Origin: Aptenodytes patagonicus
Lineage: Eukaryota > Chordata > Aves > Sphenisciformes > Spheniscidae
Length of the DNA: 64,000 bases
Reading direction: 5' to 3'
NCBI RefSeq assembly: GCF_965638725.1
Contig: NC_134963.1
Span: forward strand, 7,137,501 to 7,201,500
Shown: positions 1 to 14,400 of the stretch, in pieces
Layout of the letters: every line of letters begins with the position of its first letter
Position numbering within the stretch: position 1 is the first letter of the stretch
The notes under the pieces: generated by a model
The model's database searches: none
The model's input: the letters and a program-made list of their open reading frames with translations, nothing else
What the model was told of the DNA's origin: nothing
Program-made: the position numbers and the translations under genes

Positions 1-3000
1 TTTAATTCCAGCTTTAATTGGCTCTTTGAAGATGCAAGGAGTGTACAAGAATTAATTACAGTTCCTTTCAGTTTTTTGTAGAAAAGCATTTGTTGTTGTT
101 ATTCTGAGTGAAGATTATTAGAGTTTTGTTGCTTTGGCAAACTGTCCAGTCACACAGAGCTATGAAGAGATGAACATTAAGTTGACAGATTTCTTAGTCA
201 AAGGCATGTGGGCATTTTGTCAGTGTTGGTAATGCATCAGCATGTTAACCTCCTGTCTCCAAACTGTTAATGTACATATGAGAAACAGAAGATGATGTGC
301 TTTAATCTGGGTTTAGAAGGAATGATAAGACAAGATACGCGATGATTTTGTGGCAGAGCTGGCTGTGCAGTGAACACTGTGAAGGTGATGAGATAGTTTA
401 CAGAGATGGGGAAAATATTAAACAGATGGAGAGCCACAGTCTGCCCTGACCCACAGCAACTGGATAACAGTGAGATAAAATACTTAATTTGGAGATCTTG
501 CCATAAACTGAAAGAGTCTTGAACCTCAGAAGTGGGGTTTTGGGAGAGGTATTTCAAAGAGTGGCATATGACTGTTCGGGGGGGAAATCTCTCCAGAAGG
601 GCTTTTCTAGACTTCAGTGAGCATGCAAAGTGTGGTTGTACTGGGTGTCTTAGAGCCCAGCTACAGAGAATAACACAAGTACATTAATAATTGTTTTTCG
701 TATTCCTTGCTAATGTTTACATGGTTTACTATTACTTCCAGTCAGTGAAGTTGCTTGTTCCAGCAAATCTACTTGCCTTAGAGGGAGCCAATGTTCTATT
801 TTGTGTACAAAATTTTGTTTGTACTTTATTTCTTCTCAAGCACCAGAGTCCCAAAGGCTGCAGCAGAGCCTTACAGCATAGCCTAGAGGGCTCAGCATAC
901 AGCATAGACCCTGAAGGGGCAGCTGGGCATGGACCATGGTGAACACAGGACTTGCAAGCTTGTCGCTTACCTACTCTCTTGCTGCTGTGAATTGTCCTTT
1001 TAGTGCAGTTCATACCTGGTCTCTACACCCGCTTCCCTGTGCGTACAAAAGCATAACAGTTTATTTTTAAAGAGGATGGGGAGAAAAACAAAAAAATCTT
1101 TTTACTGTTGGGCAACAGCTCACCTGATGGTGATTTAACCTATTGCTACAACTGGCATTATATGCAGTAGTAAAATTGAAAGAGCAGAGCTGGCTCTTCT
1201 TTACCTGTCACTTGGCTGAGGTCTGGCATTTGCTCATCTGTTACTGTCGTGGTTGTGGGAATACCTGAATGGTAACAGCAGTTGTGGTACTAGCAAGGGA
1301 GAAAAGAAATGATGAGCCAAATACTTGAAGAAAGTGGTAGTTTAATATCCTACTGTTGACAGCTCTGGCATTCTGGCTTCTTTTGTGTAGGCTGTGAGAT
1401 CTTTTTACTTGTTTATAGTATTACAAGTTTTATTACAAGTTTTCTTTAAAAAGAGCTGCTATCAGGATGTTTCCCAGACCAAGTAGGAAACTGGGAATCA
1501 GCAGTTCTCCAGCTTCAGGCCTGCCTCTGCATGGCCTTGGGCAAGCTGAGGGAAGTGCCTGGTACTTCTGTAGGGTGTACTTCCTATTCTCACAGTGATT
1601 TTAGAGCTTAAGTGTAAAACAGGGACTTTAAATGAAGAATAATTCAGCTCTTTGCATTCATTTGTACTGAATGTGTGATAGCAAATATACAGTGCCCTAG
1701 CACAGGCCCGTTCTAGTACATCTCTCTAGTGCCACTGCAATTCATGGTAGAAGTCACTCCCGATTGACCAGGTGCTCAGTGATCTTTTCTGAGAGGGCAA
1801 AGTGTTTGGAGGTGGCGTTGCTCCTGTCATTCATTTGTGTACTCTTCACTACAGAAGACCTTAACCTCTTGACCTGATGCTTGTAATAGTTCGAGATGAA
1901 CCTGTTGCCTTTGCATGTGTTGTCATATTGATTGCAGTTTGTATTGCTGGTCCGCTTCCATTGCAGCAAGGATGTACAAACAGCATAAGGAGACATAAAC
2001 TAGGACGGTGTATGGCTAAAACCACAAAAAATGAGAGGGAGAACCTGGGATAGGCACAATACCTATACTTTAATCTGTGGTTGAAATTTACATTATGAAT
2101 ATTTGCTACGTCCTCTGCTCTGTCAGTAGTATGGATTAATGATTCATAAAGGTGTGTTTTAAGGGCTGGGTAGTTGTGTTTATACAGTGCTTATTGGAGT
2201 CCCTGTTGCTGCTTCCTTTTTCCTTCCGTCTCCCATCTCCTAAGATTGTTCATACATAAGCCATTTCTCTTTCCAGCCTTCCCTTTCCTTGGAGAAAAGT
2301 TACTATTTCTAGCCTGTTGGTGATCCTTTGTGCCCAGCTGTGTTTACCAGCACTGTAGAATCGGTGGGTGGTGGTTTTTCTTGGGTCAGAACTGGCATTT
2401 CATTCTTCCTTTCCAGTTTTACCAGCCTGGAAAATTGAATGGAACTGTAGAAATGAACTTGTGTTGACTTCATCCAGCTCCTCGGTAAAATCCATGCCAA
2501 AACTATATGTGGCCAAATGTGCAAAAACCTCTAGGCCAGGTTTTGGGCTTAATTTTGAGCAATCTTCTCAGTTGATGGAAGCTCTTAAGCTAGCATTTGA
2601 GAAGGTGGGATACTGGCAAGGAGAAAAGTGTGGGTGAAATGAGTTTCAGTCCTGCTGAAGATACTTGTGAGACCAATTGTGACAGTTGTTAGCAGGCAGA
2701 TGAGAACATGAAGGAGTCTTGAAAACTGCACTTGTCTCTGAGACCTAGATCAGTAAGCCACGGATAGCGTATGGCAAAAGTTGTCACTGGCCAAGTCTGG
2801 CTTGTTGTACTTTTTTCTGTTGGCAGTTTTAGGGGGATGCTTTGTCTTGAAAGGAATGGGAAGAGAAAAACTGAAAGCAGAATTGTGATAAGTGACATAT
2901 TGTTTGTTCACCAAACTTGATGAGACAATTGCCTTTTGTGGTACAAGCTAAAGAAACTGGCTATGAGAATTTGGACTTTGCCTAAGGTAATAAAATATGA

Positions 3001-3040
3001 CAACTTAGAATATTTGTAAAGGAATTTACAAAATTTAGAG
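1..3040 (+). other. MLXIP intron (upstream of first visible exon)
   Basis: I find no exon matching the MLXIP segment that should precede SGKLVSPK (the human TYSFGKTSSC...MTLAYS region), so its exons lie before base 1 and this stretch is intronic. Bases around 1475-1600 resemble an old MIR-type SINE. No other gene is supported; short open frames here lack splice signals or recognisable content. Confidence 0.6.
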
Positions 3041-3044
3041 AAAT

Positions 3045-3655
3045 GGGGGAATGAAAGGGTTAAATCCCTGACAATTCCTGACTAAAACCTTGCTGTGATT
3101 TTTCTTAGCTTCACTTGCATAGTTTTAGTAAAGACATGTAAATTCTTGCCTGACAAGAATTTACAGGCCTTGAGCTAGCCCATTAGGCCTCCTGTGTAAA
3201 TCACTGATAACACAGTCGTCCTGAGTTCCTCTTAAGATAAGTGCTAAATACTAGTTAGACTGGCCCCCTTGTAACATTCCAGAGTCAAAAGGACTGAAAA
3301 GCTAATTCAATGACCATATATGGACAAAGGAAGCCCAGAGTTCAACCAGAGGACAGAGTGAGGAAGACTACGGACGACCACTGGAGGGTGAAAAGACCCT
3401 AACCCTAATTTTACTGCGCATGCTTGGATTATGTAAATGAATTCTGGGGACTCATCACCATAAGACTACCCTTTTCCAGGAGATTTGATGAATATGTATG
3501 ATTTTTCTGTATATAACCTGATGTGCTTTGCCAACCCGTTGTAGCACTTGTGGCGGAGCGATCCCCAGTGCTGCCCAGCGCTGTTTTGCTTATTGCCATT
3601 GCTTGCTAATTAATAAATAATCAATTTATTAAACCAGGCTCTCCTCGATGTGTGG
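3045..3655 (+). mobile_element. Solo LTR of an avian endogenous retrovirus (approximate bounds)
   Basis: The stretch has LTR architecture in the + direction: a U3-like part, a TATA box (GTATATAA near 3510), then about 100 bp further an AATAAA signal (near 3612) followed by a T/C-rich U5-like end and GTGGGAACTACACA. No internal retroviral genes flank it, so it is a solo LTR fossil, presumably from recombination between two LTRs. I could not fix target-site duplications or the exact ends. The class is uncertain; ERVL-like is a guess. It lies within about 50 bp of the acceptor of the MLXIP exon at 3699, in the same orientation as the gene. Confidence 0.55.
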
Positions 3656-3698
3656 GAACTACACATAACAGAATGATTTGTTGTCTGTTTTGTTCCAG

Positions 3699-6600
3699 TG
3701 GAAAGCTGGTTTCACCAAAATGGAAAAATTTTAAAGGCTTGAAACTTCAGTGGAGAGATAAAATCCGTCTCAATAACGCCATCTGGAGGGCGTGGTACAT
3801 GCAGTGTAAGTGTCATGCTTGGTTGTGTCGCTTGCTTTAAAATATTTTCCCAGAGACATATATGTAAGAAGCAAGAGAATTGAAATTACTGTCTATTGAA
3901 AAGCTCAAAAATCTGCTGAGGGCCCAGATGTCTCAGAGGCTGTCATGGCAGTGCCTTTGGATTAGTGCTTTCTTAGAAATGTCCACACAGAGGCTGTACT
4001 GAGCAGTCCAAGCACAGCCTGAGATTTCCCCATTTACTGTTGGCTATCTGGAAAGAACCCTGACTAGATTTTTTTTCACATCTTGCCATTGAAGTGACAG
4101 GGCTCTTTGCAGAGTCTGCATGTGCTGAGCACTCAGATTTTCATTCTTGTTTCAGACCTGGAGAAGCGCAAGAATCCAGTGTGCCATTTTGTGACTCCAC
4201 TGGATGGCTCTGTTGATGTAGATGAACATCGTCGGCCAGAGGTATGTAAAACCTGAGGAACAGACTAATGAGCTCTAGAGTTCATAACAAGATTTTCTTG
4301 TTTGCTAGATATGAGAGCAGCATAGCAATTCTTTGCTCTGAAGTCTTTATTTAGAAGGAACCATTAATATAAAGCAGGTGTGCTGTTGAACCCATTTTTG
4401 TAAGTTTATCGTATTGAGATGATCAGGGTGCAACCAGAAGGACATTTATTATCTATGTAACTTATGTCTGTGTTCTAGTTTAGTGAAACGTAAGTCATAG
4501 AAGTGCAGTTTGAATAGTTAAGATTTTGGCAGCCACTGCTCTCTTCTGGCTGGAGATTGCTGAAATCGGTGACAACTGTTTCCAGGATTGAATCTTAAGT
4601 GACCCTGTGAGAGTTTTCAGTATCTTTATTTAATTGATGAGGTGTGATTTCTAGTCAACAAGCAATTTCTTTTTCCCTGTCAAGGTAACTTCACGAAAAG
4701 AGTGAATATCAGTTTGCATACTTCATTTTTGTGCTCTTGTAAACATAAATGAAAACTAACATCTGCCTTCTGGCTCCTTGCAGAAAACCAGTGAGGCAGT
4801 ATGTGGCGCTCTCTATACTGCATAACTCTAGAATAATTTATAACTGAGAGGAGTTCCAAATGAGAGTGTGGAACTGTCTCAGGTTTTTGAAAGAACAGTA
4901 CTGATGTTTGTGTTGAAAGATGACCCTCGAACACAAGAAAGTTGTGTTAAGGCTCTCATTAGTCTGCTGTCCCCAGTTTATACTCTGCTATCTGTGATAC
5001 ATTAAAGACCCACATTGTTCTGATCCTTGTGTTGCTATTAGTATGTGGCCTGCAAGGTCACGCTTCTCCCTGAGCTGGACATCAGATTTCTATTGCTTTG
5101 TGTCATTCTTAACAGCTTTTGCGTATGTGTGTGCATGTTCATGTAACCTTGTGAAATTCTTTGCCTGTTTTCTGCAGGACAGGGTATTGTATGCTTTATA
5201 CATTATATTTTAGTAAATTCATTTTAAAGGGGTTTTTCTTTTGCCATTTCTTAACTATTGGTTATGGTTGAGCTGATGTGGGAGATGCTGACAGTGCAGT
5301 CAGACATCATCTCTTGTTTGTTTATTGTGGGAAAGATGAAGTTAGTACTGTCAGATTTGCTCTGTGATAGCTGAACTCTGGGACAGTGTGGGCTGCTGAT
5401 ACATGAGCTCAAACAGAATTAGCGTGCTTTCTTTTGCATTTTTTCTGCCTGAATATTTGCTTGGAAATTTATTGAACATTCAGCCAATATGTGATTCCGT
5501 GTAATTCATGGTATGTGTTTGTGTTCTCAGGCCATTGCAACAGAAGGGAAATACTGGAAACGAAGAATTGAAATGGTCATCAGGGAATACCACAAATGGA
5601 GAACATACTTCAAGAAAAGGGTCTGTTGGCTTACACAGTGAAAGTAGCTTACTTGAACTTGATCAGTATGTTGTTGCTTTTTGACTTTCGATGTCACTCT
5701 TTTTGCTAGCATGCAAGAATACTTAAAACAGATGATAAGCTAGTACAGGCATACTAATCTGATTAGTCCCGCTTAACTAAAAATTATTGTGCAGGGACTA
5801 GTTGTGGATGATTGGGTCTTAAAAGTTTTGCAAAATCAGGTCTTCTACTGGCATATACAGGACCTATTCTGACTTTAACATGTGTTTTGTTCTCCTTTTG
5901 CAGTTACAGAAACATAAAGATGAAGATCTTTCGAGTTTGGTCAGGGTAGGTAATACCTGATAAGTGGCAGCATTTATGCTTGTAGAAGCTGTAATAAGTA
6001 ACAAAGCTGTGACGTGCAGTAGCTTGCATTGATTAAAAACTAAAGACAAGCATCTTGCTTAAGCCCTAATTAAGGTTAGATACCTTAATATTTCTGCATC
6101 TTAGAGAGCAATGTAGGACTTGTAGCTTAAATTGAATGGAGGAGAGGTTGAGTGTAAAGTGCTGTGACAGAAGAAACGAGAATTAGTATTGGGTGCCCAG
6201 AAAGATCAATCTCTTTGAGGGCTGGCACATTGTTTCATCTTGTTACTGAGTCCTAGCTGGCACTACTGCCTTGCTTATGTAACTAGATCTGTGAAGGTGT
6301 GTGCGCTGCATGTTGCAGATCTTAAAAAAGGCAAAATGTTTAAAGGAACAATGGTATCACCATTTAGTATGCCCTCTAAAGCCATCAAACCTACTTTGGG
6401 CATATAAACTGATGATCAGAAGCACTGTTCTGTGGTTTTGGTTTTGTTTTTTTTTTTTCTTTTTGGAGTTAAGCATAAATCTGTACCTGTTCCAGTTTCA
6501 CAAAACTCTCAGCTGTTTTGGCCGTGAGTTCCAATGCACCATTACAGTATGTTGGTGTAGTTGCAGCTGCATGTTGGCTCAGCCACAGGAACCTGGCTGT

Positions 6601-8432
6601 GTGTGCTTTTAGTCTGCAGCAAATGCAAGGCGATGTATAGCCTGTAGTGAAGGACGGGTAAGCCAAGTCACATTATGTTGTATTTTTCATGGGCTAAAAC
6701 TGCCCACAAGAATATCAACGTACCTTGTGCAAAGTCAGATTACAATTACACTTAACTACATTTCAGAGATTCAGATACGCTTCGGGATAGGAATTGTTTG
6801 CTTTGAGTTTTTGCTGTGCATGTTATTTTTAAATCTTTATTCAAACCAAGGGATCGTTAAACTGCAAAAATATACGTGTAATCAATGAAACTAGTGTTGA
6901 TGAGGTTATTTTGTCTTATGTCCTTCTAGTCAACATCTGTTTTTTGGGAAAAAACCTTTCCCAGAGTATTGTGGTATTCTACTGAAGGTTTCTGTTGTTG
7001 CTCAAATCAGTGAGCTGAAGTTATTGTTGTATTTGAAGTACCGCTGATCTGTTTCAGTCCATTTGAAAGGCTCCTAAAGGAGAGTTTCTTTCTCGAAAAA
7101 TGAAGATTGTTTTTATATATCTGCACCTGACTGCTTTAGCATTGTCTAGGCAGCCTGACTTTTCTTCCTTTTCTTTGGCAGGATGATGATTTGGTTCTCT
7201 GGCAAAAAAGAAGGTATGGCAGAGAAACGCCTGTCCCTATGGAGGAAGGCAGCCTTTTGGATGCAGATATGCTTATGTCCGAGTTCACTGACACGCTGTT
7301 CTCCACGCTGTCTTCGCATCAACTGGTTTCCTGGCCAAATTCCAGGGACATAGGTATTTGTTGGCTGTTAGCTACGTTGATTTTACAGTGGGAACCTCTG
7401 GGAGAAGTCTGGTTTGTTGCTTTGCTGCTTTTCTAGTCTTGCCTATGAAATTTATCTTATTTTGCTGATACAGGTAAAAATAGGTCAGAGAATCTAGCTG
7501 TCTAATGCTTTATAGGTTATGGAATCCCAGTTATTCATCTAAATTTAATTTCTGTCTTGGCTTCTTACGTGCTGCTCCTAGCATTGTCCTCTAATGTTGT
7601 TCTGGATAAATCTGTAATGAGCAGTATTTACCTTTATCAGTATTGAAGGCATTGTTATTTATCTCAAAGCATGTATGTGTGTGTGTGTATTTTTAAGGCA
7701 ATGCCAATGTATTTTTCTTTGGATATATCCGTTAGAACAAGTGCAAGTCACATCTCCTGTAAAAACAATCCCAAGAGCTACACAGTTCTGTCAAATGCTC
7801 TCTAACTCAAGGCACTGACTGTCTAACGGGACAGCAGATGTCCACTATGCATCATCCTTGCTGCACGGATGTCTAAGCTGTCTGAGCAACTCCAGAGCAA
7901 CTATGGTTTACATGGAGTGTACTTGAGGCAAAATGAAATTGATGATGGTTTATTTTAAAATACTGTGCTATGAGCTGTGGTGGTTCAGGTTGTGTTTCCC
8001 AGCACGTTTATGTATTGTGCAGCAGGGGTGGGACAGGAGGTTTGGGAGCAGGAGGTGTCCAAGCTTGGCAATCCCCAGTTGTTACTCAGAGCCTTCAGGT
8101 TTCACCTCTTCCATTTTACTAGTTGAAAGTTTCATTCCCCAATGGTTTTGATTTCAGAACTGTGCTGTAGCTCTGAAGAAAAGCAGATGCTCAGGTCATT
8201 TCAGCAGCAGTTTTTCTGTAAACATCCTGGCCAAGCCTGGCTGTGGAGTGTGTGTTGGTGTTGTAGCCAAATGCTATATTCTTACTGCTGTTACTGTGCA
8301 AGTGATGTGAAGCTAATCTAATCTGTTTCTTGAATTTTCCAGCACACTTAGGAAATGCTGACATGATTCAACCAGGGCTTATTCCTCTCCAGCCAAATTT
8401 TGATTTTATGGATACTTTTGAGCCTTTTCAGG
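3699..8432 (+). CDS. MLXIP: MLXIP exons coding the N-terminal Mondo conserved / glucose-sensing region
   Basis: Six exons (3699-3805, 4156-4241, 5531-5620, 5904-5945, 7182-7353, 8343-8432) encode the distal part of the N-terminal Mondo conserved regions. Visible landmarks are LVSPKWKNFKGLKLQWRDK, NNAIWRAWYMQ, NPVCHFVTPLDG, EYHKWRTYFKKR, DTLFSTLSSHQ and NADMIQPGLIPLQ. In this family the region holds the 14-3-3-binding helix and the glucose-6-phosphate-responsive low-glucose-inhibitory and activation modules. Conservation with the recalled human protein is near complete in the first three exons and slightly lower in the DDD...YGRETPVPMEEG stretch. Confidence 0.92.
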
Positions 8433-11400
8433 GTAAGAATCAGACATATAGTCAATTTCTTTGAAATTGCAGTGATTTATGAACCAGTTTTTAACAGAAT
8501 ATTAAACATTGCAGATATCTATTCTCTTTAGAAGGCAAGAGATTTGAGTGAAAGGTGAAGAACACTTGATACATGTTTTCGTTGTTCATTATTTCAAGCA
8601 GATGCATATGTGGGTAGACTCCCTTGTTACTATGACCCCAGTCCTTTACTTACCTGGTTTTGAGAGTCACTTTAGGATTGTTTATTCCAACATTTGAACC
8701 TGGTTGTTAATTTGCCTTTCAAAAGAATAGCATTTAGACCTTAAGTCATTGAGTAATTAAAGATAGAACATCAGATGTGGACAGGCAAACTCACAGAATC
8801 ACTAGGGGTTTTCCCATTAACACTTCCTAGTGATGAAGCGATTTAACACTTTGTTTGCCTTGGAACGTTTTCTGGTACTCTCAAGAATTACATATGACAT
8901 AAACTACTACTGACAACTTTGATGGTTATGGATCTTCCTGGAAGTCAAAAGTCATGTGTTTGCTGGGCCTGCATGCAGTCTGCATCAGATAACTGAATTT
9001 TGTGGGACTGCATTGAGAATCAGCTCTTGGCTATCTGTGTGTCGGTGAACCTTAAACAGCAAACTGATTTTTGTATTGTCTTCAGCTTGCATGAAAGTTG
9101 AAGATGACTGCCCTGAAGAGATCAGTTCCTCGGGAAAACAATTCATTGCTCAGTCAGCAGCAGTTGTATGAAGCAAAAATCTCATGGTTTCATTATTTGC
9201 TAAATAGTATTTATATTCCTTTGAATTTTAGTATCTAGCAATGCTGTACCTTGAGTATGAAAAGTAGAAAATTAATAGGTGACTTTTCACTTTTCAGATT
9301 TATTCACACCCAGTCGTTCCAGTAGTTATTTCCCTTCTGTGTCTGCTGTCAGCTCAGCTACAACAGACAGCAGCAGCCATTCTTCCCAGGTAAGAGAGGT
9401 TCTCAATGTTTAAAACAACCTCGTCTCAGACACGTATGTGCTATGAAGACTCTCAGACATGAGCCATGTCCTTCTCAGAAGGAGTTCAGACGAGTTTCAG
9501 GGGTCATGTCTGAATCTGTAACATTTTTCTTTTCTGTCAGTCTCCTGTCCTGCCGTCGGGTTCATTGCCCAACACACTTCCAGCGGGGAACATCAGTGAT
9601 GGACTGATTGCTTCCTCAGTACCTGCTCCTGTCATTCCTGATGTTGGCACTGACCAGTGTTCCAGCATTAGAAGCGGGGAATCTTTCATCCAGCCAGCGG
9701 ACTTCACTCCCGACTCACCTCTCGGCGGGCCACAAACTTTTATGCCAGTGTTTCAGACACCCTTGCCACTGCTTCAACCTGCGACACAACAGCACCAGTC
9801 CCCGTTGCCTGCAGTGCCTCTGAATTCTAGCTTAAGCTCTCCACCAGCTGCGTTTGCTGCACCAGAAACCCAGAAGTTTGGCCTCTGTGAGTCTACAGTT
9901 ATCACCCACACAGCTTCTGCTACGTTGACCCACAATGCCCCTGCCACCACCTTCAGCCAGAGCCAGAACGTTGTCCTGGCAATGCAGCAGCCAGGTGCAG
10001 GAGTGCCTTGTAACCTGGCTTTCCAGACTACTGTCCTGCAGGGACAGCCCCAGCCCCAGCTGCAGTCCCAAATGACATTTGCACTCCTCAAAGCTGTTCC
10101 TCTGGTCAGTGCTGGGACAAGGCCCAAAGAGTCACAAAAAATAGTGCCTGCTCCGAAGCCTGAAACAGTGTCCTTATTGTTAAAGAATGCCTTCATCACC
10201 CCAGGTGAGAAACACTGGTGGTGCTCTTTTCTGAGTGGGACTAGCAGGAGGGAGAGACCTTCTTGCTTTTCTTGGTTTACATAATAAGTAAAATTCAGCT
10301 TCCTGAGGGTGTCCAAGGGACCCCTGAATTCACTGGTGTGTGGCTACACTGTTCAATGGGATGCTCTGGACTGCTGCAAGGATTGGAAGCAGTTTGGTTG
10401 TGAGTGTGAAAAGCCAACCTGCCAAAGGGGGTATCTCCTTGTAAAATTTGTGCTGGGCTGTATAGATGCATCAGCACATGGGATGACTAGAGCTCTGTGC
10501 TCCTACCCCTTAGAAACCTTGGTTTTGATGTTTAATGCTGTTCCGATTAACTCTGCCCCTCAGAGCATTCAATCACAGTAGAGTAGGAGATGGTAGGGAG
10601 ATAGTGTGGGATGGAGAATGCAGATCTGTCCCTGTCATTGACTCATCTGGTTGCCCTGGACAAGTCACTATGCCTACCTGTGCATCATCACACCCTGTAA
10701 TACCAGGGTACTGGTGTACATCCTTTGGTAATACTTTGGATGTATTCTGAGGTTCATCTTAGTGTGCCTGAAACTCTTTGAGACTGAGTACAGTGTTGGC
10801 TAGGGAGCAGCTGTTGAAGTGGGCCACAGTGTTCGTCCAAATGGAAGCATGGGAGTGTGCCTCTGATCCACCATCAGTGCTCCCTAGAAGGACCGGGGTG
10901 ATGAGAATCAGTCCTTCCAGTGGGGAAGGACTAAGAACAGGCAGGGGGAGCTGGAGATCTTTGTCTCAAGTAATCTACAGACTCTTGAGATGCTGTCAGG
11001 AGTGCGTGGTTTTCAGCTCAAGAGTATGAGCACCTAACTGATATGCTGGGACCTCCACATTGGGTATGATTTGGAGCCATTGGCACTGCACAAGGCTAAG
11101 AATAGCAAGTGTGAGCAGAGGGAGTTTTGCTTGTGGTGGTTCTTGTGGGAAAGCTCAAGACTAGAGCAGGACAGGCAGTACACTTTTTCTTGGGATTATT
11201 GCACACTGTTTTTAGACTTGTGCTGGCTGGGGGCCAAGTGACTTCAGCCACCCGAAATGTGCAACAATAATCCAAGAAAAACCCTGCCTGGAGGAATATT
11301 GTTAAACAGGCTTTACTAAGAGGTAGGTGTGTCTGCCAGGGCCTGGCATTGTGGTTACCCACCAAAAAAAAAAAAAAACAAAACATCACTGTTCAGGAGT

Positions 11401-14400
11401 AGAACAGACCCAAGGATCTAATTCTAGCATGTCACTGGGAACACGTTGGCCCATGATTAATAACACTAGGGTGTTAATGGCAGTGTTTCTGTCTATAGTA
11501 CGTTATAAAGCAAGAGTCCATATACCTTCAGCAGTCAAGACGTGTTTCTCACCTAGTAAAGCATTGTAGGCAACTCTCATTTTCAGAAAGCCTTTGCTCC
11601 TAGCTTTCTTAGTGCTTGTTGGGTTGTTCCTCACCCCATATATCACTTTCCCAATACTTTGTCAGTTATTTCTGGATCATCACAACTAGCTTCTCATCTA
11701 GATTTAAAGTTGTTGCTGTTCTTCATTCCTGGCAGTGGGATCACAGTGCTCCTAAACTGCTGGGACACCAAGCTCAGAGGTCAAATCCAAGATTTTATGT
11801 GAAGACTGGAGCTTTACTTTTGGCAATAGAATAAACATCACTACTTGTAACTAAGGCAATGACTGTCATTTGTGTTCAGGACAAACAAATCATCTCATGA
11901 CTATAAAACAAATTGCATTATAGCCTGCGTTAGAAAGGGATGTGTAACATTTACTGCCCTGTGATATAAGGACTCAGAAATCTGCACAGATTGTCTCATC
12001 AGGTGCAAGACTTCACATGGGAAAGAACTCTGCTATCACCACTTCAGGATGAATGTTCTGATCTTGAGAGGAAAGTCTGCAAAATATGTATGTGTAGGAT
12101 AGAAACGTGAAAAGTCTAAAGGGGCATCTAAATATGTGCTGATTGTTACAGTTACCCAAATGTGGAAGTCAGAAATACCAAGTTTGTGCAGCAGCATTAA
12201 TGCATTGGTAAGAGTAGGCTCTTTAGCTCAATAGAGATGTCATAAGTCTGTCTGAACATTAGTGAACAGTGGAAGGGTTGTGATTCCAGCTTTATATGTG
12301 GGAATGCTCAGACAAAGCATGAACTCCCTGTATCAGAGTGACAGTGCTCTCTGCCAGATATACCCATGCAAGGGCTGACACGAGGTTTGTATGATCCACA
12401 GGCCTTTCTAATAAAGGCTATACAGAAACTTTAGTTGATTCAAAACACAGTTGTTGTTAGTCGCAGATGACACAGTAGGGGAGAGGACATTAGATATCCT
12501 GCACTGTCTCCCTGTTCTGCTGCATGTGTCCTTCAATATCCTGATGCTAAACTGCAGAGGGGTAGTTTGGCAGTGACTGAGGTACTCTGACACTTTTCAT
12601 ACATCGTGACTTTATTAGTACAAAGGGGAGCTGAAGCCAATACAGGCTAGAATGGAACTGAGTAAGTTTGGTTTAGTTTTCTCAAAAAGCATGCGGAAGC
12701 TGTGTCTTTGCATGATTCTTCCCTTAGTAACAATATAGGATGGTTAGTCATGTTCTCTCTAAAGTCTGGGCAAGAACAATGTCAACTTTAATGCCATGTC
12801 AATAACTGTACATCTGCATTGGTTAAATTGAGACCTTAACAGATTTATGTTAGACTAGAATACTGTAGTGGTGAAAAAAACTTTAGAGCAAGCATCCCGA
12901 TTTCTGTCATGGGGGCAAGCCTCCTGTGCAGACTTTTTTTGAGAATTTTTTGTAACTTTCTCTGTGGAGACAATTGCTGCTATTCGTAATTATTTCTAGC
13001 TGTCTAACACTGCAGAACTCCTGGTTCTTCAGCCTATTTTCTGGCATTTTGGTGCTGATTCCCAATCACATTTGGTTGTCTTGTGCTTGTGTGTCGTGTA
13101 AAGCAGCTGTAAAACCAGATAGTGAAAGAACCTAGTAGAGTGAAGTGGTGAGGAAGCATGAAGTATTGAATATGCATCCTTCAGCTGGTTTCTGTCATTG
13201 ACCCTTTCTGGGTCAGCAGAGCAAGCCTGAGATCCAAGAAGTATGGATGGGAGAGGAGAGGTGAAGGTGATCTTCCTTCTGTGAAATCCAGCTCTGATAG
13301 AATGAAGACACTTTGCACCTCCCTGATTTACTAGGTACCTCTGTAAATTCATCTTGAAAGAGTGACAGTGATGCTAGAAGCCTCAGAAATAACTGGTGTG
13401 TTAAGAGTCCTTTGTACTGAATTCATGGGATTGAGATTATCAGAAAACTGGTGGCACTTTGTATTGCAATGAAATAGTACCAGATAGGTGCCCATTAATC
13501 CATTCCCCTGTTCAATGACAAATTATTTCATACAAAATAATCTTCAGCTTTTTTTTTTGTCTCATTAACTATTCTAACTTGTGTTCTTCAGCTGCCTTTC
13601 AGGGACAGTCCAGAGCTGTGATTGTAACTCCAGCACCTTTAAAAAGAGAGGGGATTTTGACGCCAGCCACGACTCAGTCTGATGTTGCAATTGCACCAGC
13701 TGGAATTGTCAGAGTAAGGAGAAGAAAAAAAAATATTTGTTTTTTAGGCCTGTTATTTGCAAGTAGTTAGAGCCGTAATGTGCTCAGGAGGGTAACTAGT
13801 CCACTAAATCTCACCTGTTACCCAGCATATACATTTGTGCATTCAGCTTTATGCTTGCTTATTTTTAATGTAGCTGCTTTATGCTTTATGGAAACACTAT
13901 CTAGTCTTCACAGACTCTGTCTCACACAACAGTAAGATTACAAAGAGGCATGTATACACAGTACTATGAATGGGGATGGTTTGTGCTTTTTATTAATCGT
14001 GCAGAAGCTAGAAGGAACCCAGGATGCTCAGCTTTCCATTTACATATTGGAAAGCATGCCTTGAGTATATGAGTGGGTTTCCCAATATGTTGTATGCAGG
14101 AAGGTGAAATAGTTTTTAGTATATTATGCTGTTGATGTGTTGTAATACTGCTTTAAGTTATGAAAGGATACTGGTCTCCTGCCAGAAGTTTGACTTCAGT
14201 GCCTGCCAATTCCTTATATGTTAGCCCTTGTTTCATGTCATCAGATTGTTAATCATGTATTAATTTGCTACTTTTAGTGAAAGGCAAGGTAACAACTCTC
14301 TCTCTCTCTCTTTCTCTCTCCCCTCCCCCCCCCAATCCCTTCTCTCCCTCTGCCCCCATCCCCCCCTTCCTGCTCTCTTTTTCTTTCTCTCTGTTTTTCT

